DNA of 64,000 nt, from contig CAZVLA010000036.1 in NCBI GenBank assembly GCA_964627805.1, forward strand, positions 1-64,000, in the 5' to 3' direction. The number at the start of each line of letters is the position of its first letter. Position 1 is the first letter of the stretch. The notes below the pieces were generated by a model. It searched no databases and was not told the origin of the DNA. It worked only from the letters and a program-made list of their open reading frames with translations. The DNA comes from CAZAMI01 sp964627805. Its GTDB lineage: Archaea; Thermoproteota; Thermoprotei_A; Sulfolobales; NBVN01. The position numbers and the translations under genes were made by a program. This document shows positions 16,039 to 24,830 of the stretch, one piece after another.

Positions 16039-17112
16039 TTGGTTAAGAAGGTACTTACCTTAGGAGGTGGCGTCTTGGCCTCATTGATGTGGTACTTAAT
16101 TACTTGCGTAGTAGTAGGTGTTATTGGGTCATTAATCAGTAGTTACTTACCTTACTACCTCATTAGGAGAGGTGTTAGGGTCTCTAAAGCTATTAAGGTA
16201 GCTACACTCACTACAGGCTTATTCGTCTCATTAGCTATAGTACCTGCTATACTCATACCAGTACTCCTCACTGGTTTACTAGGTCTTACTGGTTTAGCGG
16301 CTGTAGCTCTATACCTAATTATTCAGTACTTAATAACCCCCTACGTCCTCACCGTAGGTACTGAGAAGGTTAGGTTAGGTAGTAAGTATGGTTGGGTCCT
16401 TAAGTTAGCTCGTGACGTAGCTCGTGATGCTGGATACAGTAAGGGGTTTGAGGTACGTATAGTTAATAGTGAAGTACCTAACGCTTACGCTGTAGGTAAT
16501 GTGCTTAAGCGCTCCATAGTGATTCATGAGGGACTACTGAAGGTACTCAGTAGGGATGAGGTGAAGGCAGTAATAGCTCATGAGTTAGGTCACTTAGCAC
16601 ATCACGACAATTCATACATGCTCGCAACTTCATTCACCCCCATGCTGACTTACTTACTAGGGCTTACGTTACTACTTACCGGTTACGTACTAATTACTGA
16701 AGCACCTAAGTCTAGGGAGGAGGGTAGTGGGGCTGGGTTAGCTGGCCTCACACTAGTACTACTCGGTGCTGTAGTGACTGCCTTAGCTATGGTACTGAAC
16801 ATAGCTGTACTAGCGTTCAGTAGGGTTAGGGAGCACATGGCTGATATATACTCAGTACGCACTACTAGGAACGACGCAATAGCTACTGCCTTAGATAAGA
16901 TACGTGCCGCTACCTCAAACATTAAAGTAGGTAGTACTTCATTAGTACCTAAGCTAAGGAACATGCTCTACATAGTCCCTCAATTAAGTGAGGTAGCTGC
17001 GGTCGGGTACGCGTCATTCATACTAAGTACGCACCCACCAATATACCTAAGGAAGTATGTCGTGAGGAAGTACTTAAGGGAATTAAGTCAAGAAGTAAGT
17101 CCTCAGTATTGA
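16039..17112 (+). CDS. htpX: HtpX-like membrane zinc metalloprotease (M48)
   Basis: 357 residues. Two long N-terminal hydrophobic segments (about 12-42 and 54-100) precede a cytosolic catalytic part with His181-Glu182-Leu-Gly-His185 in VIAHELGHLAHHDN. The third zinc ligand is probably the Glu of VREHMADIYSV. Further membrane segments lie at about 198-222 and 232-262. Homologues degrade misfolded membrane proteins. It begins with TTG, and TTG/GTG starts are common here. It converges on the 440-codon secreted-protein gene, with a GC-rich candidate RNA in between. Confidence 0.85.
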   Translation: MVKKVLTLGGGVLASLMWYLITCVVVGVIGSLISSYLPYYLIRRGVRVSKAIKVATLTTGLFVSLAIVPAILIPVLLTGLLGLTGLAAVALYLIIQYLITPYVLTVGTEKVRLGSKYGWVLKLARDVARDAGYSKGFEVRIVNSEVPNAYAVGNVLKRSIVIHEGLLKVLSRDEVKAVIAHELGHLAHHDNSYMLATSFTPMLTYLLGLTLLLTGYVLITEAPKSREEGSGAGLAGLTLVLLGAVVTALAMVLNIAVLAFSRVREHMADIYSVRTTRNDAIATALDKIRAATSNIKVGSTSLVPKLRNMLYIVPQLSEVAAVGYASFILSTHPPIYLRKYVVRKYLRELSQEVSPQY

Positions 17113-17148
17113 GGTTAAGCTCAAAAGACTTGAAGGGATTAAGTAAGT

Positions 17149-17206
17149 GCCGCAGACACCCGAGGGGCTTCTCGGGCGGATGAAGCGGGCGGTCGGGACC
17201 CCCCAA
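17149..17206. ncRNA. GC-rich structured islet, candidate non-coding RNA
   Basis: The 210-bp gap between two convergent genes contains about 58 bases of very high GC content in an otherwise AT-leaning intergenic region. CCCGAG (17159-17164) pairs perfectly with CTCGGG (17171-17176) over a six-base loop. GCCGC at 17149 can pair with the GCGGGC that follows CGGATGAA, closing an internal loop AGACA / CGGATGAA. GGTC/GACC and a run of C follow. In hyperthermophiles such islets often mark structured RNAs. I match it to no known class, and the strand is undecided. Confidence 0.4.
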
Positions 17207-17322
17207 ACACTATTAGGTTAGGTATTGAGTGCGATTGTTACATACCTAACAGGATTAAGGAGCGGTTCTGTAGTTTATGGGGTTTAGATGTAGAGAAAAC
17301 GCGTGGTTCTAGTTTAATTTCA

Positions 17323-18618
17323 TTACTTACTGATTAGCTCCATACGTATCTCCTCGGCATTTACTAGTGCTTCATTACCTATTCCGAAGGTCTTAGTTAT
17401 GATGCTTGGTAGGGTAGGTGTTAGTAGTCCGTTGAATACCTTCATACTTACCTCCTTTAGTGTGCCGTCACTCATGTACGTCATGCTCTCTAGGTTGGGG
17501 CTTAACTCGAGTACGTACGACTTGCTACCTACCTCAATACCGTAGTAGGTCGTTAACACCTTAGCCTTAGATCCTTTATAGGTACTTACGTACTCAGTAC
17601 TCCCTAGCTTAACTACTTTGAATCTACATAACCTACGTAGTTTACTTAAGTCAATGCTCCACTTAATGAATTCTTCACTACTTGGGTTATAAGTGCAGTG
17701 CCTGATGAATGGTGGTGCCTTAATTAACTCTCTACACCTAACCAGCTTACTCACTAACTCCTTAGGTATTCTGAGGATCCTCTCATCCATGAGTAAAGTA
17801 CCCTTGGGTAGTCCTTTGTAGTTGTTGCTGAATTCAATACCTGATGCCTTAAGTGAATTACCTACCTTATTTAAGTATATGACATCAGCTAGTGGGTATA
17901 GTGATTCCTTAATACTTAATGAGGGTTCACTCCATAACCTATAAATTATTAATGCCTCACCACTCCTTAGTACGTAATTCCCTAGCTTAAATATGAAGTC
18001 ACCTAGAAACTCACCGTTAGTTCCCTTAGAAGCTCCTGTATACGTATTAACCGTTAATTCCTTAGTTATATTTAGGTACTTGAACTTAGCGATGTAATGA
18101 TTACCTACCTTAATCCACCTACTACTGACCTTAGGTAACGGCTTGTAGGAGATCCCGCAAGTAGCTATTCCGTTAATAAAGCTTAGAGTTACCTTAGCTC
18201 TTATGTACTCACCGCTACCGTAGGTATGTATGATAATCCTCAACTCCTTAGATACTACGATGCAGGAGGTACTTTCAAGCTCCCTTAAATACTTAAGAAT
18301 CTCATCCTTAGGTAATTTAGACCCACTGGCGATTAGCGATTTAACCCTTAAGTATAGTGTGTAGTTACTGTGTAGGGGTACTACGAACCTATAACTACTT
18401 AAGTCTGTACTACCAACTACCTTCCTAAGGTCATCCTTAAACATACTCAGCGCCATTCCGGAGCTTAAACTACCGTAAGGCACTACTTCATACACTAGGT
18501 ACTTAGTGAGGCTTGCTCTCACTCGTAAGTAACTATAAGTGGGTACTATCGTTAATGTTACTGAACATATCACAATAGCGCAGATCAAGCTTATTAATAC
18601 TATTTTAACGTGCTTCAT
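17323..18618 (-). CDS. Exported or membrane-anchored protein of unknown function
   Basis: 432 residues from the ATG at 18618. The frame opens earlier, at 18645, but a GAGGTG stands six bases before this ATG, so it is the better start. An N-terminal hydrophobic helix (KIVLISLICAIVICSVTLTI) is a signal peptide or anchor. The rest is beta-rich and extracellular-looking, with several Thr/Ser-Asn-type sites and no recognised domain. It lies 14 bases after a small Cys-containing exported protein, so the two are co-transcribed. Both are probably envelope components. I cannot assign a function. Confidence 0.6.
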   Translation of the reverse strand: MKHVKIVLISLICAIVICSVTLTIVPTYSYLRVRASLTKYLVYEVVPYGSLSSGMALSMFKDDLRKVVGSTDLSSYRFVVPLHSNYTLYLRVKSLIASGSKLPKDEILKYLRELESTSCIVVSKELRIIIHTYGSGEYIRAKVTLSFINGIATCGISYKPLPKVSSRWIKVGNHYIAKFKYLNITKELTVNTYTGASKGTNGEFLGDFIFKLGNYVLRSGEALIIYRLWSEPSLSIKESLYPLADVIYLNKVGNSLKASGIEFSNNYKGLPKGTLLMDERILRIPKELVSKLVRCRELIKAPPFIRHCTYNPSSEEFIKWSIDLSKLRRLCRFKVVKLGSTEYVSTYKGSKAKVLTTYYGIEVGSKSYVLELSPNLESMTYMSDGTLKEVSMKVFNGLLTPTLPSIITKTFGIGNEALVNAEEIRMELISK

Positions 18619-18632
18619 GGACATCACCTCTT

Positions 18633-19154
18633 TTAACTCAGACATAGACCACTTAAGGTAGCCTCTACGGAAGGTCTTACGTTGTCACACCAGTTAATCT
18701 CCACTGATGTAGATGTCGCATCACCAGCGGGATAGAATGTCATTGAAACGGATCCGTCAAAGTCTAGTACCCTTATGTAGACAAACCACTCACCTAAAAG
18801 ACGATAACCGAAGTCCATACGTGCTGCAGCAGTAATTACGCAGCATATTCCTCCGTCCACAACATATCCGTCTGCTCTTCCGCCACCACTAGAACTATAA
18901 GGATCTGTTCCCGTAATCCACGCTTCTACAACTATAGAGTCACAGGAGCTACTACCTGAATTGTAGCAGTCAGGATCGGAGGTACTTAGGACGTTATGCT
19001 CACTTTCCACAGTACTTATGTTATTTGTGCTTCCCGCCCAAACACCTTTCATAGTAATAATAGCTACGATTACAGAAGCCACTATTAATATCACCGTCAC
19101 AGTCGCTAATTTATTAGCTCCTATATTTAATCTCAATATAGACGCCTTCTCCAA
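18633..19154 (-). CDS. Small exported Cys-containing protein
   Basis: 173 residues from a TTG start. Residues 13-35 are one hydrophobic helix (LATVTVILIVASVIVAIITM) that would serve as signal anchor. The exported part has eight or so Cys (DPDCYNSGSSSCDS, GGICCVIT, INWCDN, GLCLS) that could form disulfides, with a Ser/Gly-rich linker in the middle. A TATA-like GATAAAAG sits about 25 bp upstream, suggesting a leaderless mRNA. The N-terminus has some likeness to pilin-type helices but no clear prepilin cleavage site. The family is unknown. Confidence 0.6.
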   Translation of the reverse strand: MEKASILRLNIGANKLATVTVILIVASVIVAIITMKGVWAGSTNNISTVESEHNVLSTSDPDCYNSGSSSCDSIVVEAWITGTDPYSSSGGGRADGYVVDGGICCVITAAARMDFGYRLLGEWFVYIRVLDFDGSVSMTFYPAGDATSTSVEINWCDNVRPSVEATLSGLCLS

Positions 19155-19367
19155 TTCTCTTTAAAGTTTCAGTTCTTTTATCTTTTTCTCGAACATTAGC
19201 ATATAGGGTGCGTGACACTAAGTTTTATTTTACTTAAATTGAATTAAAACACAGCATTAAGAGCATTAAATAAAAAGCTGAGTGCTTAACTCTTATGTGA
19301 TAAATAGCATAGCTAATGTGGTATTCCTTATTACTTTCTGTAGGTAATACTTCCTAGGGGTGCTTCC

Positions 19368-20513
19368 GTGAGGGTTGTATTCATATCTTCATACCCACCA
19401 TCACACTGCGGTATTGCTGAGTACTGTAGGATGTTGATTGCTTCACTAAAGTCGATTAGTAGGGGTTTGGAGTTCTACGTACTATCTGACTTAGTAGGTG
19501 ATGGTAGGGCTTGGTATGATGGCTTCGCAGGTACTCACGTATACCCAGTATTCGTTAGGGGTGGTGGTAGGGTTAATGAATTACTTAACGCCCTCTCTGA
19601 GGTTGGTGGGGCTGACGTACTTCACGTACAGCATGACTACAGCTTATTCGGTTACGGTGATGAGGTCCTTAAGGTAGCTGTGAGGGCTCGTGAGGAGGGC
19701 TTAGTTAGGAAGGTAGTATTCACGATGCATACGGTCCACCACCCATATACTGATGAGGTAGGTACGATAGATTTTCAGAGGAGGTTAAACCTATGTGATG
19801 CAGTCATAGTCCATAGCCACCTACAGGAGTTTGAGCTTAGGAATCAAGGAATAGCACCCCACAGGATCTTCAGGATACCTCACGGGACCCTACTAAACCC
19901 GTACCTAGGCTACCCTAGGAGGGAGCTCCTTAGGGACTTAGGTATAGGTGATGAGGGTATTGAGGGGGCCATAGCTGTAGTCCCTGGATTCCTAAAGCGT
20001 GATAAGGGACTCGACATTCTCCTTGAAGCACTTAAGTTAATGAGGGTTAGGAGGGGGGAGTTGACCTTAATAGTGGCTGGTGAGGTGTGGGATGCTAGCG
20101 TAGTTAAGTACGTTGATGGGTTAAGTGAAGTAGTTAATCTAGTGTTTTGGGAGAAGTACTTGAGTAGGGATGAGATACTTAAGTTAGCTGCTCTAGCAGA
20201 CATCATACTACTGCCTTACAGGAGCGTTAAGTTCTATAGCGTAAGCGGTATACTCCACCTCTCAATGGGTAGTATGAAGCCCATCGTAGGTACTAGCGTA
20301 CCTAAGTTAATCGAGCTCTACCAACACGTACCTAGAGTCACGGTACCCCCAGACAACCCGGGAGCACTTGCTGAGGTACTTAAGTGGGTAATAAGTAACT
20401 ACGACTACGTAGTACCCTACATGAGCTCACTATACAGCTACGCAGTAAGGACTCAATGGTTAAGAATGGCTAGGAGGCACCTAAACCTATACCAAACACT
20501 CCTTAAGTCCTAA
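19368..20513 (+). CDS. Glycosyltransferase family 4 (GT-B fold)
   Basis: 381 residues. The N-terminal Rossmann domain starts with VVFISSYPPSHCGIAEYCRM, a common GT4 start for acceptor-side binding. VLHVQHDYSLFG and VFTMHTVHH follow. The C-terminal donor domain holds AIAVVPGFLKRDKGLDILLEA (usual 'G.....KG...L..A'), LTLIVAGEVWD and IILLPYRSVKFYSVSGILHL, where the nucleotide-sugar Glu of 'E..G' is replaced by a SVSG form. It probably transfers a sugar to a lipid carrier, protein or compatible solute. Its 3' end overlaps the convergent cupin gene by 11 bp. Confidence 0.85.
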   Translation: MRVVFISSYPPSHCGIAEYCRMLIASLKSISRGLEFYVLSDLVGDGRAWYDGFAGTHVYPVFVRGGGRVNELLNALSEVGGADVLHVQHDYSLFGYGDEVLKVAVRAREEGLVRKVVFTMHTVHHPYTDEVGTIDFQRRLNLCDAVIVHSHLQEFELRNQGIAPHRIFRIPHGTLLNPYLGYPRRELLRDLGIGDEGIEGAIAVVPGFLKRDKGLDILLEALKLMRVRRGELTLIVAGEVWDASVVKYVDGLSEVVNLVFWEKYLSRDEILKLAALADIILLPYRSVKFYSVSGILHLSMGSMKPIVGTSVPKLIELYQHVPRVTVPPDNPGALAEVLKWVISNYDYVVPYMSSLYSYAVRTQWLRMARRHLNLYQTLLKS

Positions 20514-20844
20514 CCCTCAAGTACTCCGTCCTAACCTCAGATGCCTCAATAACTAAGGCAACACCCTCGCAACCACCTGGTCTGTAGGCGTTATGCCATT
20601 CAGTAACTATGTAAGCTACTCCAGGCTCCATCTTAACTTCCCTAATCTCCCTACCATCCTCACTAAGTACTAGTACTACATCACCCCTTACTAAGTAGAA
20701 GAGTTCAGGTACGTCGTGCTTCTCTAAGTACTTAACATCACTTAATGACTCATTCTCGGGTCTGTAAATACCTAACCTCCACCTACCGTCGTCGGTGAAT
20801 AGTACCTCCCACCTACCCTTAGGGATTAGCTTAAGCTTAATCAA
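20503..20844 (-). CDS. Small cupin-fold protein
   Basis: 113 residues making a single cupin barrel. Motif 1 is degenerate (EKHDVPELFYLVRGDVVLVL, with only one His where two His and a Glu are usual) and motif 2 is GVAYIVTEWHNAYRP with one His. The metal site is therefore probably partial (His, Glu, His). Such small cupins include dioxygenases, isomerases and binding proteins; the reaction cannot be chosen. GGTGGT precedes the ATG. Its end overlaps the glycosyltransferase gene, and the GPN GTPase gene lies upstream on the same strand. Confidence 0.7.
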   Translation of the reverse strand: MIKLKLIPKGRWEVLFTDDGRWRLGIYRPENESLSDVKYLEKHDVPELFYLVRGDVVLVLSEDGREIREVKMEPGVAYIVTEWHNAYRPGGCEGVALVIEASEVRTEYLRVRT

Positions 20845-20879
20845 TTAACCACCCACTAGTAAGTACTCGGGATTACCTA

Positions 20880-21647
20880 TTAAGTAAGGTCCCCACACAC
20901 GCAGCTAAGCTCATGAACTAACCTATGTAGTTCCTCCATCCCGTACCCCTTAAGAGCTGATACCTTAGGTACTTCAGTACTTCTTAAGTACTTAGTAATT
21001 ACGGGTAGTAACTCCTTAAGTAATTCACTATAGAGTGACTCAGTACTTAAGCCATTAATAACTACCTCGTAATCCCTAATTAAGTCACCACTCAACCTAC
21101 TTACTGACTCACTAAACACGTCAACCTTATTAATTACTAAGGCCGAGTCAACGTCAAGCCTTAACTGAGTAGCTAGGGCCATTAGTGACGACAGTACGTA
21201 ATCCCTAGAATCCCTAATTAAGTCAGCACCAACGACGAATAAGGCGTAGGTACTACTGAAGCCACCACGCCTTAACTCACTAACTAACCTACTAGATACC
21301 TCCCTAAACAGGAATACCTCCATCTGACCCGGGGTATCTATTAGTACGTAATCACTACCTACCTTAACTAAGTAGTTGATTAAGTCACTTAAGTAATTAC
21401 ATACCCTATCCATAGCTACTAATAACGCACTATTAGGTCCTAAGCCCTCCCTAATAGCTAATTCCCTAGCACTAACGAAGTCCCTAACGTCGTAGTCGGG
21501 AATGTATGGTAAGTAATCAGCTGCTGGGTCTAGATTAACCTTAGTTACTGAGTAGCCATTACTTAGTAACCACTTAGAGTAGGTACTAACTAACGTTGAC
21601 TTACCGGAACCTGCAGGCCCTAACACGATAAGTACTACCGTACCCAC
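20880..21647 (-). CDS. GPN-loop GTPase
   Basis: About 255 residues. The P-loop is LGPAGSGKSTLVSTY (about 9-23). The family-defining Gly-Pro-Asn is in REGLGPNSALL. The switch region reads DYVLIDTPGQMEVFLF and the guanine-specificity motif is VINKVDVF. Archaeal members such as Pyrococcus PAB0955 form homodimers; eukaryotic relatives (Npa3/XAB1) help assemble RNA polymerase II. AGGTGG precedes the GTG at 21647; a GTG three codons earlier is less likely. It may be co-transcribed with the cupin gene downstream. Confidence 0.9.
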   Translation of the reverse strand: MGTVVLIVLGPAGSGKSTLVSTYSKWLLSNGYSVTKVNLDPAADYLPYIPDYDVRDFVSARELAIREGLGPNSALLVAMDRVCNYLSDLINYLVKVGSDYVLIDTPGQMEVFLFREVSSRLVSELRRGGFSSTYALFVVGADLIRDSRDYVLSSLMALATQLRLDVDSALVINKVDVFSESVSRLSGDLIRDYEVVINGLSTESLYSELLKELLPVITKYLRSTEVPKVSALKGYGMEELHRLVHELSCVCGDLT

Positions 21648-21717
21648 TGAAACCACCTAATTAAGGTGCTTATCTGCTTAAGTACCTTAAACTAATTAAT
21701 TGACTTCGGGGTATGTA

Positions 21718-22305
21718 GTGAAGTGCTTTAAGTTAGTAATTATTGACTTAGACGGTACCTTAGTAGGTACGAGGATTAATTGGGAGTACGTTAGGAGGCG
21801 TGTTAGGGAGGTTCTAGGGCTTAATGAGGGAGCACCACTTAAGCCATTAGCAACTACGTTACTTAAGTACTGGAGGGGTCGTGAGGGTTTTGAGGAGGCG
21901 TTAAGGATTATTGAGGAAGCTGAGTTAAGGAGTGTTGAGGGTGCTGAGTACCCAGTAGGTATTAAGGAGTTAATTAAGGAGTTAAGGAGCTTAGGTATTG
22001 AGGTAGCTATAGTAACTCTACGCTCAAGGAGAACTACTGAACCACTACTTACTAAGTTAGGTATTGAGGGCTTAGTAAGTAAGGTAGTGACTAGGGATGA
22101 GGAGCCGGACCGTAGGGAGCAATTAATTAAGTTAATGAGGGAGTTAGGGGTAGCCCCTAATGAGGCACTCTTCATAGGTGATTGGTTAGGTGATGAATTA
22201 GCTGGTAGGGAGGTAGGTACCAACACCTACATAGTTAGGAGTTACGAAGAAACACCTAAGGTAATTAAGGAAGTAATTAATGCGTGCAGGGAATTCCTTA
22301 AGTAA
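21718..22305 (+). CDS. HAD-superfamily hydrolase (phosphatase-like)
   Basis: 195 residues. HAD motif 1 is VIIDLDGTLVGT with the nucleophile Asp and the acid/base Asp two residues later. Motif 2 is IVTLRSRR, and motifs 3/4 are FIGDWLGDELAGREVGTNTY, with a helical cap between motifs 1 and 2. It resembles the phosphoglycolate-phosphatase-like group. The GTG at 21718 starts just before the first strand and is preferred over the TTG at 21700. It diverges from the GPN GTPase gene with a 70-bp gap, so the two promoters are close together. Confidence 0.85.
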   Translation: MKCFKLVIIDLDGTLVGTRINWEYVRRRVREVLGLNEGAPLKPLATTLLKYWRGREGFEEALRIIEEAELRSVEGAEYPVGIKELIKELRSLGIEVAIVTLRSRRTTEPLLTKLGIEGLVSKVVTRDEEPDRREQLIKLMRELGVAPNEALFIGDWLGDELAGREVGTNTYIVRSYEETPKVIKEVINACREFLK

Positions 22306-22381
22306 GGTTACTTAATTAATTTAAGCTACATCTTAAAATATCTTAGATAATGCTTAAGAAGAGGTCTTATAACGTCATTCC

Positions 22382-24235
22382 TTAAGTAGTACTTAATCCC
22401 TTCCTTAATTCATTAGCTATGGGTATTAACTCATTAAGTCCTAACTTCCTGAGTGTCTCCTCCGTAGGTATTCCGTACTCATCCCAACCTATTGAGTAGT
22501 AGTACTCCCTAAGCGCCTTCCTAACTTCCTCACGATCTACTTTAGAGCCTCTGTAAGGCCCCGTAGGTAGTGGTTCGTAGAATCTCGGTGGGTTATCATC
22601 ATCTACTCTAGGATCCCACCTCACGTCCGGCCCCCCAATGAGTAGTAGGACTCTCTGGATAGCTAGTACCCTAGGTGCTATTACTTCGTAGACCTCATCA
22701 GTACTTACGAACCAGCCAGTAACTGCGTTTAGGTAGTTAATTAGTTCCTCATCACTTACTTGGTAAGCTACGAACATGCATATACCTAAGCTATCGATTA
22801 GTACCCTCCAAGCCTCTGAATTCCTTGACTTAAGCGGTAGCCCAGCAACTGATGTGTGGTCACCTCCCTGTACGGATGCTGCGTAAGCTATTGGTTGTGG
22901 GTAGTCCTTACCACTCCTAACTCCGTGAGCACCTACACCAATACCCTTAACCTGTACTGCGTACTTCATTACGTCCCTACCCTTAACCCTAGAGACCTCC
23001 TTAGCTAGTCTGTAAGTACCCTCACCCATTAACCTACCAAACCCTACCCTCCTAACCATTAACTCAATAAGCTCCTTAACACCCCTGAAGTCACCCCAAC
23101 TAACATCAACACCTACTTCATCCTTAGTGAGTACCCCCTCACTAAGTAACTCAAGTACGAGACCTAACGTATTACCTACTTGAATACCGCATAGACCTAA
23201 ATCATCAATTAATCCTGAGAGAGCAGCTAGTTCCTCTGGATTGAATATACCTAGGTTAGGTCCTAAGTAAGCACCTAATTCGTAGTCGGGCCCGTCGGTT
23301 AGGTAGGTCTCACCATTAATTACTACCCTACATAACTTCATACACCCTATAGGGCAGCTCCAGTCAGACCATACCTTCCTAACCCAGAATGAACTCAGTA
23401 CGTTATGACTTAATTCCCTACGGTCATGCCACTCCTCCCTCCAATTCATGACTGGTTCAGAACTGGTTACCGCACCCACCCTCCACACAGCTGGTGACGT
23501 ACCCCACATCCTAAACTCACTAACCTTCTTAGCTACGGACTCAATCACCCTATACCACAGCTCCTTAACCTTACTTGAGTTAGCTACCTTAGGTAGTGGC
23601 TTACGTGACTTAGCAATTACTGCCTTAAGCTTCTTAGACCCCATGACGGCACCGTAGCCACCGTACCCAGCAGCGTGGGTTAATTTACTCATTACCGCAG
23701 CTACCCTAACTAAGGACTCACCAGCGGGTCCTATGTAGACCATGGGTAGTGAGTAAATACCTAAATCAACTAACTCCCTACTTAATGACTTAATGAGTTC
23801 AGTACCTCCTAAACCCCATAACTTACTAGCGTCCCTAAACTCAATACCCTCATCAGTTATTAGTAGGTATGTCGGGTCCTTAGAAGCACCCTTAATGACT
23901 AAGGCGTCGTAACCGCAGGCCTTAAGCTCAACTGATAAGTCAGTAGATACTGCAGACCCCACGACACCGTTACTTAATGGTGACTTACCAGTAACTATTA
24001 ACTTACTCCCTCCAGGGAAGTAACCAGTTAGTGGCCCCGTAGCCATTACTAAGACGTTCCTAGGGCTTAGTGGGTCGACATCACCCCACTCCCTACCTAA
24101 CTCCCTCCACAGTATGTAAGTACCTAAGCCCCTACCACCTAAGTAGTCCCTAAGGACCCTCCTAGGTAACTCAACTACTCTGTAGCTACACCTACTTAAG
24201 TCAACCTCTAAGTACCTGTAATTAACTCCACTCAA
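22382..24235 (-). CDS. aor: Aldehyde:ferredoxin oxidoreductase family, tungsten-pterin enzyme
   Basis: 617 residues, the normal length. The N-terminal AOR domain carries YLGGRGLGTYILWRELG and the pterin-binding ATGPLTGYFPGGSKLIVTGKSP. The cluster Cys are in WSCPIGCMKLC, and the last ligand is probably in SLGICMF. The enzyme would oxidise aldehydes to acids and pass electrons to ferredoxin. The upstream polyferredoxin overlaps it by four bases. AOR homologues include GOR, FOR and WOR types; the substrate is not decidable from this. The start is a TTG coupled to the ferredoxin stop codon. Confidence 0.9.
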   Translation of the reverse strand: MSGVNYRYLEVDLSRCSYRVVELPRRVLRDYLGGRGLGTYILWRELGREWGDVDPLSPRNVLVMATGPLTGYFPGGSKLIVTGKSPLSNGVVGSAVSTDLSVELKACGYDALVIKGASKDPTYLLITDEGIEFRDASKLWGLGGTELIKSLSRELVDLGIYSLPMVYIGPAGESLVRVAAVMSKLTHAAGYGGYGAVMGSKKLKAVIAKSRKPLPKVANSSKVKELWYRVIESVAKKVSEFRMWGTSPAVWRVGAVTSSEPVMNWREEWHDRRELSHNVLSSFWVRKVWSDWSCPIGCMKLCRVVINGETYLTDGPDYELGAYLGPNLGIFNPEELAALSGLIDDLGLCGIQVGNTLGLVLELLSEGVLTKDEVGVDVSWGDFRGVKELIELMVRRVGFGRLMGEGTYRLAKEVSRVKGRDVMKYAVQVKGIGVGAHGVRSGKDYPQPIAYAASVQGGDHTSVAGLPLKSRNSEAWRVLIDSLGICMFVAYQVSDEELINYLNAVTGWFVSTDEVYEVIAPRVLAIQRVLLLIGGPDVRWDPRVDDDNPPRFYEPLPTGPYRGSKVDREEVRKALREYYYSIGWDEYGIPTEETLRKLGLNELIPIANELRKGLSTT

Positions 24236-24735
24236 GAATCAACACCCCAACTCCTTAAGTAGTACTTAGTAATTACTTCAGGACTTACTAAGTAGGACTT
24301 AACGGCTTCACCGGGGTGCTTAGTTAGTTTGAGTGCCTTAAACCCTACTAACTCACAAACCTTAACGCATTCAGGGTCCCCACCGCATAGGTCGCATATA
24401 ATGACTGATGACTTACCCTTAACTACCTTAGGTACCTTACCGGGGCATGCATTAACGCACTTACCGCATAGGGTGCATAGACCCTCATCAACAACTACAG
24501 CACCTAAATCCTCCCTAACCCTAATAGCGCCTGTAGGGCATGACTTAACGCATGGGTAGTCAGGGCATTGAACGCACATGTAGGGTATGGTGACTCCAGG
24601 GAATAACTCAATGACCCTAACCCTAGAAGCTTCCCTCCAGAAAGTACCTTCATGCCTTAAGGAGCACGCAATCTCGCATAAGCCGCACCCACTACATAAG
24701 CTGTAGTCACGTAGAATCCAAGGTCTTTCAGGCAT
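24232..24735 (-). CDS. HycB-like ferredoxin with four [4Fe-4S] clusters, AOR partner
   Basis: 167 residues with four Cys clusters: CSGCGLCEIAC, CVQCPDYPCVKSC, CTLCGKCVNAC and CDLCGGDPECVKVC. This is the electron-transfer subunit pattern found beside AOR-family genes in Thermoproteota and in DMSO-reductase-type complexes. The overlap with the aor gene means coupled translation. It likely carries electrons from the tungsten enzyme to ferredoxin or a membrane acceptor. No signal peptide or membrane segment is seen, so the complex is cytosolic. Confidence 0.88.
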   Translation of the reverse strand: MPERPWILRDYSLCSGCGLCEIACSLRHEGTFWREASRVRVIELFPGVTIPYMCVQCPDYPCVKSCPTGAIRVREDLGAVVVDEGLCTLCGKCVNACPGKVPKVVKGKSSVIICDLCGGDPECVKVCELVGFKALKLTKHPGEAVKSYLVSPEVITKYYLRSWGVDS

Positions 24736-24830
24736 GGGTTAAGAACCCAACTAGAATTACTTAAGCTTAATAATAAGTTTTTGAATCCCCTAACCTACTC
24801 TTGAGTAGTTAATGGGTTAGGGAGGGGGTA

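Noticed and set aside
17018..17206. 62-codon frame on the minus strand across the GC-rich islet
   Set aside because: It overlaps the end of the htpX-like gene, has Pro/Leu-rich composition typical of antisense frames and no ribosome binding site.
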